Source of the DNA: Plantactinospora alkalitolerans
GTDB taxonomy: Bacteria > Actinomycetota > Actinomycetes > Mycobacteriales > Micromonosporaceae
NCBI RefSeq assembly: GCF_015690345.1
Contig: NZ_JADPUN010000256.1
Location: 1 to 53,458 of the forward strand
DNA length: 53,458 nt
Direction of reading: 5' to 3'
The notes under the pieces are model-generated. The model had not been told where the DNA came from and ran no database searches. It saw only the letters and a program-made list of their open reading frames with translations. Positions 48,071-53,458 of the stretch are shown here, in pieces. Every line of letters begins with the position of its first letter. Position 1 is the stretch's first letter. Made by a program: the position numbers and the translations under genes.

Positions 48071-48364
48071 ATGACACCTGTCGATCTGATCGAGGTCGGC
48101 GGCTCGCTGCTGATCCTCTCGGCCTTCGCCGCCGCCCAGACCCACCGGCTCTCCCCGCACTCCGTGCGCTACCTACTGCTCAACATCGTCGGTTCGGCCG
48201 TACTGGCGGTGATCGCACTCCTGCACCAGTCGTGGGGATTCCTGCTGCTGGAGGGAAGCTGGGCGATCATCTCCACCGTCTCGTTGCTCCGGATGACGCG
48301 CCACGACGACAGGACCGCGGCCCGGACCAGCGGCGCCCAACGGGCGGATTCGCCCGGCCGGTGA
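48071..48364 (+). CDS. Small CBU_0592-like membrane protein
   Basis: A 97-residue protein with three hydrophobic segments (LIEVGGSLLILSAFAAAQ, YLLLNIVGSAVLAVIALL, WGFLLLEGSWAIISTVSLL), the pattern of small integral membrane proteins related to Coxiella CBU_0592, of unknown function. A TAAACT box lies upstream near 47980. Its last 21 codons and the downstream DNA are repeated at 49243-49355 (see repeat entries). Confidence 0.75.
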   Translation: MTPVDLIEVGGSLLILSAFAAAQTHRLSPHSVRYLLLNIVGSAVLAVIALLHQSWGFLLLEGSWAIISTVSLLRMTRHDDRTAARTSGAQRADSPGR

Positions 48365-48413
48365 CGCCACCGGCGGTTACGTCCACCACGACAGAACCGC
48401 CGCCGGCTGTCAG
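48302..48413 (+). repeat. Copy A of a 110-bp direct repeat flanking the MBL gene
   Basis: Matches 49243-49355 at an offset of about 941 bp. Two 18-nt blocks are identical (48337-48354 with 49278-49295, and 48389-48406 with 49331-49348), joined by less conserved segments; overall about 80% by eye. Copy A includes the 3' end of the CBU_0592-like gene. Confidence 0.85.
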
Positions 48414-48468
48414 GAGCCACCGGAATCGCCAGCTGTGGCGGCGTAGCCGCGCTGGCACACTTGCCCAC

Positions 48469-49215
48469 ATGGTCGACTGGTACACGCAGTCCGAAGTGGA
48501 TGGGGACGTCATCCGGATCTCGGAACCGCACGTCAACGAACTTCTGTCGGCGAACTTCTGGTGGCTGCGCGGCAACGATCGGGACGTCGTGGTCGACGCC
48601 GGGATGGGTGTCGTCGCCCTGCGGGAGGCGATTCCGGGCATGTTCGAGCGCGATCCGATGGTCCTGCTCACCCACGCGCACCTGGATCACGTCGGTGGGG
48701 CATCCGAGTTCGGTGACCGGGCCGCCCACCCCGCCGAGGCGGAGCTCCTGGCGGCGGGGATACCGGCGAGCCTGTACGGCGCGGAACTCTACGACAAACT
48801 GGGGATCGACCCGGCGGGAGAACCTGTCCCGGAACTCATGATCGACGTCCCGCCCGGCCCCGGCTACGACCCGGCCAGCTACCGGGTCGAACCGATGAGC
48901 CTGAACCGCGTGCTCGACGACGGCGACCGCGTCGACCTGGGCGGGCGGGTACTGACCGTACTGCACCTGCCCGGCCACACACCGGGAAGCATCGCCCTGC
49001 TGGAGGAGCGCACCGGAACCCTGTATTCCGGCGACGTCGTCTACGACGGCGCCTTGATCGACTACCTGCCGAACTCCGACGTGACCGCCTACCGGCGAAG
49101 CATGGAGATCCTCGCCGACCTCGACGTGTCCGTCGTCCATCCCGGCCACGGGCACAGCTTCGACAGGACCCGCCTTCGCCAGTTGGCCCAGACCTACCTG
49201 TGCAGGAGTGCTTAG
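48469..49215 (+). CDS. MBL-fold metallohydrolase
   Basis: A 248-residue zinc hydrolase with VVVDAGMG, the HxHxDH motif in THAHLDHVGG, HLPGHTPGSIALL, YSGDVVYDG and VVHPGHGHSFD, in the order of glyoxalase II/AHL-lactonase-like proteins. The ATG at 48469 lies in frame with a longer open stretch but is the first residue with family similarity. It lies between two direct-repeat copies (48302-48413 and 49243-49355), so it looks like an inserted unit. Substrate unknown; a lactone or thioester is likely for the family. Confidence 0.9.
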   Translation: MVDWYTQSEVDGDVIRISEPHVNELLSANFWWLRGNDRDVVVDAGMGVVALREAIPGMFERDPMVLLTHAHLDHVGGASEFGDRAAHPAEAELLAAGIPASLYGAELYDKLGIDPAGEPVPELMIDVPPGPGYDPASYRVEPMSLNRVLDDGDRVDLGGRVLTVLHLPGHTPGSIALLEERTGTLYSGDVVYDGALIDYLPNSDVTAYRRSMEILADLDVSVVHPGHGHSFDRTRLRQLAQTYLCRSA

Positions 49216-49242
49216 GTTGGGTCGGGTTCGTGGGTCGGCCCG

Positions 49243-49355
49243 GCGGACGACAACACCGTGGCCAGGAGCGGCCGAGGCCAACGGGCGGATTCGCCTGCTC
49301 GGTGACGCCACGAGCGGTTACGTTGAACTTCGACAGAACCGCCGCCGGGCCGTCG
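49243..49355 (+). repeat. Copy B of the 110-bp direct repeat flanking the MBL gene
   Basis: Same orientation as copy A (48302-48413). Here the sequence lies in the intergenic region after the MBL gene and does not belong to a real gene; it ends 12 nt before the VOC gene start. Identical 18-nt blocks at 49278-49295 and 49331-49348. Confidence 0.85.
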
Positions 49356-49367
49356 GAAGGAAACGCG

Positions 49368-49880
49368 ATGGCGAACGCCGTTCCGGATCCGTCGACGGTC
49401 TCCGTCGGGCTTCGTACCGCCGCGCACGTCGGGATCTCCGTCTCCGACCTGGACCGCTCGGTCGCGTTCTACCAGGCGCTCACCGGTGCTGACCCCGTGG
49501 TCCGGGACGAGAGCATGCACGGTGCCGGCTTCGCCCGGTCCCAGGGCCTGCCCATCACCCGGCTGCGGTACGCCACGTTCCGGCTCAACAACCTCGGCAT
49601 CGACCTGATCCAGTTCCAGGAGCCGACCGGGAAGGCGGCGGAGGTGGCCGCGAACCGGCCCGGCTCTATGCACCTCTGTTTCGAGGTGGAGGACCTGCGG
49701 ACGGTGTACGACCGGATGCGGGACGCCGGGTTCGAGTTTCTCGGCCCGCCGTACACCTTCACCGTCGAGGAGGTGTCGCCGCCGGACGCGGCTGGCACCG
49801 AGGTCGCCTACTTCAACGACCCGGACGGGACCAACCTCGAACTCATCGCCCCGAAAGGCGGCTTCGCCAGATCAGGCTGA
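49368..49880 (+). CDS. VOC-family protein
   Basis: A 170-residue single VOC domain from the ATG at 49368 (GGAAGG about 7 nt upstream). RTAAHVGISVSDLDRSVAFYQALTG, IDLIQFQEPTGKAAEVAANRPGSMHLCFEVEDL and YFNDPDGTNLELIAP show the paired beta-alpha-beta-beta-beta units and metal ligands (HVGISV, HLCFEV, NLELIA), in the size class of glyoxalase I/methylmalonyl-CoA epimerase-like proteins. Its upstream region includes repeat copy B. Function unknown. Confidence 0.9.
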   Translation: MANAVPDPSTVSVGLRTAAHVGISVSDLDRSVAFYQALTGADPVVRDESMHGAGFARSQGLPITRLRYATFRLNNLGIDLIQFQEPTGKAAEVAANRPGSMHLCFEVEDLRTVYDRMRDAGFEFLGPPYTFTVEEVSPPDAAGTEVAYFNDPDGTNLELIAPKGGFARSG

Positions 49881-49928
49881 GCCGACCAGGTTGGTAGGAC
49901 AGCAGGGCGTCGTCGTGCGCTGTCCGGC

Positions 49929-50111
49929 CTACGGCCGGCGGGCGACCTCGGCGACGAACGCGCGCCAGGCGTTCGGCCCGAAGGCCAGGGCCGGTCCCCG
50001 CTGGTCCTTGCTGTCCCGGACCAGCACCCGGCCGGACAGGTTGTCGGCCACCTCGACGCAGTTGCCGCCGTTCGTGTTGCTCCTCGTCGCCTTCCGCCAG
50101 TTCGGGGTCAT
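49929..50111 (-). CDS. DUF397 protein
   Basis: A 60-residue protein: TPNWRKATRSNTNGGNCVEVADNLSGRVLVRDSKDQRGPALAFGPNAWRAFV. WRKSxxS-NGGNCVEVA-VRDSKD-GPxLxF-WxxFV is the definitive DUF397 pattern. The ATG overlaps the stop of the XRE/DUF5753 gene by 4 nt. Such pairs (as in the Streptomyces bldB/whiJ-type arrays) regulate development; the small protein is thought to bind and modulate the HTH partner, in some cases in a toxin-antitoxin-like manner (established for some members only). Confidence 0.93.
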   Translation of the reverse strand: MTPNWRKATRSNTNGGNCVEVADNLSGRVLVRDSKDQRGPALAFGPNAWRAFVAEVARRP

Positions 50112-50887
50112 AGCTCGCTCGCCATCCTCACGATCAGGTCCCGGGACATGTCCCGGGGAAGTGCCACCGAGCGTATCGCGTCCCAGACCCGCACCATCGC
50201 GGCAACCTGGTCCGGATCGGCGATCACCCGCCCCGACGCCTGGTCTTCGAGGTACGCCGTCTCGCCCCCACCGGGCAGCGCCGCCAGGACCAACGGTCCG
50301 GTCTGTCCGACGTACAGACCGGCGGATCGCGGTACGACGTGGATGAAGATCAGTTGCCGTGTCGACCACTCGGCGAGTTTCTCCAGTTGTGGCTTCATCA
50401 GCGTCGGCGAGCCGCGCATCAGCGCCAGTTCGTCGATGACGAAGGTACAGACCAGGGGCTTCTCCCGGCCGAACACGGCGGTCTGGCGCTGCATCCGAAG
50501 TGTCAGCCGCTCCTCTGCCTCGTCGGGACTGAGCAGGCCGGCGTTGAGTAGCGCCCGCGCGTACTCCTCGGTCTGGAGCAGCCCGGGAACAAAGTTGGGT
50601 TCGTGCGACCGGAGCGATACGGCCTCAAGCTCGATCTCCGGCCACGCCTGGAACCACTCCGGCGGCAGGGCCTTCCGGGCGTCGGTCGCCAGCTCCTGGA
50701 TCAGGTCTCCGGAGCCGAACACCTCGTCCAGGTTTCTCGCCGTGTCCGGCATCGGCACCAGCCGGGCCGTCTCGAATTTCGCGATGAGCGACGTGCTGAC
50801 CCTCAGGCGTTCGGCAAGCCGCTCCTGAGTCACCCCGTGGGTTGACCGCAGGACCTTGATGATTTTCGGAAGACCAGTGTTCCTCAT
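50108..50887 (-). CDS. XRE-family regulator with DUF5753 domain
   Basis: A 259-residue regulator. The helix-turn-helix is KIIKVLRSTHGVTQERLAERLRVSTSLIAKFETARLVPM; the DUF5753 domain follows with EAVSLRSHEPNFVPGLLQTEEYARALL, LRMQRQTAVFGREKPLVCTFVIDELALMR, LIFIHVVPRSAGLY and AYLEDQASGRVIADPDQVAAMVRVWDAIRSVAL. This is the whiJ-like actinobacterial class. A 4-nt overlap couples it to the DUF397 gene. The gene is divergent from the 374-residue membrane protein at 51301, with a 413-nt gap. Confidence 0.93.
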   Translation of the reverse strand: MRNTGLPKIIKVLRSTHGVTQERLAERLRVSTSLIAKFETARLVPMPDTARNLDEVFGSGDLIQELATDARKALPPEWFQAWPEIELEAVSLRSHEPNFVPGLLQTEEYARALLNAGLLSPDEAEERLTLRMQRQTAVFGREKPLVCTFVIDELALMRGSPTLMKPQLEKLAEWSTRQLIFIHVVPRSAGLYVGQTGPLVLAALPGGGETAYLEDQASGRVIADPDQVAAMVRVWDAIRSVALPRDMSRDLIVRMASEL

Positions 50888-51300
50888 TTATTACCGACCT
50901 TTCTCGCTCAAGGCGAATTGTTCCCGGATGCGCCACGTCATGCCTGACCTCGAAACATCGAACGGTGTACGCAGCCCATCTTTCGCTGTTCCTAAGATCA
51001 GGTCCAGAGTGGAAAGCAGCGGAGTCGACAACACTCATCGCGTCGGAAGGCACTTTTCGAAAGCTCATCCGGGACCAATCGGCTTCGTCACGGAATCCGC
51101 TCGCAGAAAGGGCGACCAACGGAAGCGGTGCTTCCCGGAGCGCGCGACGGCGGACGCCGCCGACCAACAGGTAGCCGACCATCCAGAACTCGCCTGCGTG
51201 CGCGGAAGCCCATGGGGACGAGCCGCAGGCCGAGGCGCGGGGCCGCTGGGATTGGACAAGCCCCCTACAGTGAGCCCGGTCTTGAGACAGGGAGGCAGCA
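50888..51300. other. 413-nt intergenic region
   Basis: No convincing gene. It holds an AT-rich leader upstream of the XRE gene (AAAGG before the ATG at 50887) and, for the plus-strand gene, TACAGT at 51266-51271 as a -10 candidate with GGGAGG just before the GTG. A weak open frame from 50856 to 51323 has poor codon use and no recognisable domain. Confidence 0.5.
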
Positions 51301-52425
51301 GTGACACGAACGTTCCCGGATGAGTTGCGGCTGATGGGGACGCGGTGGCAGATCGTCGGAAGGTCCTTGCGACCGGTGATCGCCTTCGCGCTGGTGCTCG
51401 GCTATGCCGCCCTGCTCGGCGCGCGCGGGCCGCGGCTGTGGCTCCTCGCCCCGCTGCTGCTCGCGGTCGCCGGCTGGGGGGTCCTCTCGCTGCTCTCGCT
51501 GGTAGCGCAGCTCACCGGCCGACCCGCCGGCCTCGGACCCGACGGCGTCCGCCTGCGGGTGCGGCAGTGGCAGCGGCGTGTGGTCACGATCCCGTGGGAC
51601 GAGGTCACGCTGGTGTGGATCGGGCACCTCGGCCGCCACCGCTACCTGTGCCTGAACGCCGACCCGCGCGGTGCGCACGCGGACGAGTGGGACCCCCGGG
51701 GCAACCGGTACACCAGCCGATACCGCCCGCTCTCCGTCCACCTGCCCAGATCCGTGTCCACCGAGCACGTGACAGCGGTGGTGGCCGCGTTCAGCGCAGG
51801 AGCGGTCACGGTCGCTGATCGCGGACCGGACGCGCAGCCGTTCGGTGACCGCCGGGTGCACGGTGGTGCGGCGGTATTCGCCAGGGCGACACTGCTTGCG
51901 CTCGTGCTGGCCGGGCTGCCGACACTACTGGGCCTCGCCCCGCCGTGGAACCAGCCATGGTGGCCCGGGGTGACCGGCGTGGCCGCCCTGCCCGAGCCGT
52001 GTGCCGTCTTCACGGCCGAGCACGCGGCCGCACTCGGCATCACCGACGCTGAACTCGTTCAGGACGGCGCGTATGTGCGCCGCTGCGATTACACGGTGCC
52101 CCAGGGGACGCTGACCGTCGGGCTCGAGTTGCACCACGCGTTCCTCGGCCGCAGTGCCGAGGACGCCCGCAAGAAGGTCCAGGAGTTGTCCGGGTCGCTC
52201 GGTGCCATGCCGGTCCGAGTTCCCAGTGTTGGTGACGAGGCCTGGCTGGTCAGCAACCCGCAGGGCACCACGACGATGATCGATCGCAGCGTGGCCCGCC
52301 TGGTCGCCCGCCGCGCCAACGTCGTGCTGCTGATCCTGTACGGCGGCGAGCAGCAGCCCGACGCCGCCCAGGCCGCCGTCATCGACACGGCCCGCGCGAC
52401 CCTGGACGCCCTGCGGGTGCGGTAG
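51301..52425 (+). CDS. Membrane protein with PH-like and DUF3558-like parts
   Basis: A 374-residue protein; GTG start with GGGAGG 5 nt upstream. Two N-terminal membrane segments (VIAFALVLGYAALLGA, WLLAPLLLAVAGWGVLSLLSLV), a PH-like domain of the bacterial-PH type (GVRLRVRQWQRRVVTIPWDEVTLVWIG, YLCLNADP), a third membrane segment (ALVLAGLPTLLGLAPP), and an extracytoplasmic C-terminal domain (CAVFTAEHAAALGITDAELVQDGAYVRRCDYTV, VPSVGDEAWLVSN, VLLILYGGEQQPDAAQAAVIDTARATLDAL) with two cysteines, reminiscent of DUF3558/sensor-type domains. Function unknown. It is followed by the second duplication copy. Confidence 0.78.
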   Translation: MTRTFPDELRLMGTRWQIVGRSLRPVIAFALVLGYAALLGARGPRLWLLAPLLLAVAGWGVLSLLSLVAQLTGRPAGLGPDGVRLRVRQWQRRVVTIPWDEVTLVWIGHLGRHRYLCLNADPRGAHADEWDPRGNRYTSRYRPLSVHLPRSVSTEHVTAVVAAFSAGAVTVADRGPDAQPFGDRRVHGGAAVFARATLLALVLAGLPTLLGLAPPWNQPWWPGVTGVAALPEPCAVFTAEHAAALGITDAELVQDGAYVRRCDYTVPQGTLTVGLELHHAFLGRSAEDARKKVQELSGSLGAMPVRVPSVGDEAWLVSNPQGTTTMIDRSVARLVARRANVVLLILYGGEQQPDAAQAAVIDTARATLDALRVR

Positions 52426-52498
52426 CCCGAGGCACGCGTGCCGGACCGTCGACGTCACCACACCTCGCCGGTGGCCGGGTTGGGTGATGCAGCCTCCA

Positions 52499-52656
52499 GA
52501 CAACGTCACCGTCCTCGACACGACCGCCACGCCGTGAACGGGGCCAGGGAGCTGCCAGGCCAGCCGCCAGCCGCGTACCGGCGATTCAGCCGGTGGACGG
52601 CGGTGGGAAGTTCGATCTACCGTGGATGCTGACCGGTGCACCGGAGTAGGCCACGA
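52499..52656 (+). repeat. Copy B of the dispersed duplication
   Basis: About 158 bp resembling 42631-42787 in the same orientation. It starts with the last 13 codons of a HAD-type gene (including the stop) but no upstream part of that gene is present, so it is a remnant. It lies between the membrane-protein gene and the second RibD/DHFR-like gene. Confidence 0.85.
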
Positions 52657-52689
52657 CATCGTGACCAGCACCACCACGATGGAGAACGC

Positions 52690-53301
52690 TCACCTCACGA
52701 GGTTGAAGCGCAGGTGTGTGACGCGTGGCGATTCGATCACGGCGGTTCGTTCGAGTTCGATGTGGTCGGTGCCCAGGCGGTCGAACAGACGCGTACCGGT
52801 GCCGAGGAACACCGGTACGAGTTGCACGTGGATCTCGTCCACGAGCTCGGCCCTGATGAACTGTTGTCCGGTGGTCGGCCCACCCATGATCAGAACACTC
52901 CTGTCGCCCGCCGCGTGTCGCGCCTGGCGCAGCGCGCTGTGGAGTCCGTCGGTGACGAACGTGAAACTGTCGCTCTCCATGTTCAACGGATCGCGCGCCT
53001 CATGAGTGATCACGAAGCACGGCACCGGGAACGGGGTGTCCTGCCACAGGCCCACACCGATGTCGAACGTCCGCTTGCCGATCACCACGGCACCGGTCGT
53101 CGCGTAACGTTCCCGTGCCTGCTCGGCGTCGACCCCGACGGGGGTGACGCCGTCGGCTGCCACCGCGCGGTCCCCGCCGCCGTGGAACAGCCACTCATGC
53201 AGCCGCTCGCCACCTCTGCCCATCGGTCGTTCGGCGGTGACGTCAGGTCCGGCGGCGAAACCGTCCAACGACACGCTCATGCTCAACAGGACGCGACCCA
53301 T
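52690..53301 (-). CDS. Dihydrofolate reductase family protein (RibD C-terminal fold), second copy
   Basis: A 203-residue protein from the ATG at 53301 (MGRVLLSMSVSLDGFAAGP), chosen because AAGGAG is 8 nt upstream; seven extra codons to 53322 lack a site. TTGAVVIGKRTFDIGVGLW, VPCFVITHEARDP, SVLIMGGPTTGQQFIRAELVDEIHVQLVPVFLGTGTRLFD carry the GG(P)xxGQ NADPH loop of the RibD-C/DHFR-like family. It is clearly a different subfamily from the 14591-15172 protein. Substrate unknown. Convergent with the duplication copy B. Confidence 0.9.
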   Translation of the reverse strand: MGRVLLSMSVSLDGFAAGPDVTAERPMGRGGERLHEWLFHGGGDRAVAADGVTPVGVDAEQARERYATTGAVVIGKRTFDIGVGLWQDTPFPVPCFVITHEARDPLNMESDSFTFVTDGLHSALRQARHAAGDRSVLIMGGPTTGQQFIRAELVDEIHVQLVPVFLGTGTRLFDRLGTDHIELERTAVIESPRVTHLRFNLVR

Positions 53302-53334
53302 CTGGTTCTCCTTGTCGTTCACGTTCCGGTCAAG

Positions 53335-53458
53335 TCATGTGGGCGGGGAGACGGGCCGTGCGGGCACGAGCACGGTCAGCAGAACGGCGGCGGTCAGCGG
53401 AAGTCCCGCGGAAATCCGATGGTCGCCGGAGCGTTCGGTTGTGCGGCGGGTGGTGGGC
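53335..53458 (-). CDS. C-terminal end of a probable membrane protein, cut by window edge
   Basis: On the minus strand a frame entering from beyond the window ends at TGA (53337-53335). Forty codons are visible, with very high third-position GC; the sequence LPLTAAVLLTVLVPARPVSPPT looks like a last transmembrane segment and tail, such as in an MFS or ABC permease. It is 33 nt upstream of the DHFR-like gene on the same strand. Identity cannot be decided from so little. Confidence 0.45.
   Translation of the reverse strand, partial: PTTRRTTERSGDHRISAGLPLTAAVLLTVLVPARPVSPPT

Noticed and set aside
50856-51323. A 155-codon plus-strand frame in the gap before 51301
   Set aside because: Irregular third-position GC, no domain, and overlaps the starts of two real genes.
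1-53458. Integrated mobile element (prophage, ICE or transposon)
   Set aside because: No integrase, transposase, relaxase, att-tRNA pair or phage structural gene was found on either strand; the only mobility signs are the gene-end duplications.

Overview
The window is 53.5 kb of very GC-rich DNA with strong G/C bias at third codon positions, GTG and TTG starts, and several apparently leaderless promoters (TANNNT about 7 nt before the start codon). Protein families such as DUF397 with an XRE/DUF5753 partner, the LppU-like and TIGR04222 membrane proteins, CGNR zinc-finger proteins and many TetR repressors point to a filamentous actinobacterium. A GGAAGGGCCCCTTC-type hairpin after the first large gene suggests Micromonosporaceae (inference). 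No tRNA, rRNA, CRISPR array, transposase or phage gene was seen. The content is typical accessory or arm-type chromosome: transporters, oxidoreductases, regulators and paralogues.

Layout. 1-3.1 kb (minus): a partial TIGR04222 membrane protein, then an aldo/keto reductase, an L-rhamnose mutarotase-type enzyme and an SDR that look like part of an L-fucose/L-rhamnose oxidative pathway. 3.5-7.2 kb (plus): a large secreted multidomain GH87-type alpha-1,3-glucanase ending in a strong hairpin. 7.2-10.9 kb: an LppU-like protein, a TPR-like protein, and an ECF sigma factor with a membrane partner. 10.9-18.6 kb: a MOSC protein, a MocR regulator divergent from an MFS exporter plus a RibD/DHFR-like reductase, an EamA exporter with an MBL hydrolase divergent from a CGNR regulator, and an ADP-ribosylglycohydrolase. 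18.6-20.2 kb looks decayed: nine copies of an 8-bp repeat, a lipoprotein, and a methyltransferase pseudogene.

20.2-35.4 kb: a small membrane protein, a HelD-like helicase divergent from a TetR gene, a Tat-exported multicopper oxidase, a DUF6585-like protein, an FAD monooxygenase divergent from a two-subunit CoA-transferase, a [4Fe-4S]-type PurF, an epoxide hydrolase, a PPOX protein, a quinone-oxidoreductase/TetR divergent pair with clear operators, and a VOC protein. 35.5-41.2 kb (minus) reads as one unit: histidine kinase, response regulator, Fe(III)-type binding lipoprotein, double-length permease and ATPase. Both the HK/RR junction and the three ABC gene junctions have 4-nt overlaps.

41.4-53.5 kb: a TetR gene behind two perfect 15-bp palindromes and followed by a HAD phosphatase; an ICL/PEP-mutase-like protein; a BNR-propeller protein next to a CysO-like sulfur carrier; two convergent CorA transporters; a CBU_0592-like membrane protein; an MBL hydrolase; a VOC protein; an XRE-DUF397 pair; a large membrane protein; and a second RibD/DHFR-like reductase. 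This part holds two families of duplicated gene-end segments in direct orientation: about 157 bp at 42.6 and 52.5 kb, and about 110 bp on either side of the MBL gene at 48.3 and 49.2 kb. No single established novel system stands out. The best leads are the propeller/CysO pair, the flanking duplications, the 8-bp repeat tract and the set of well-defined operators.
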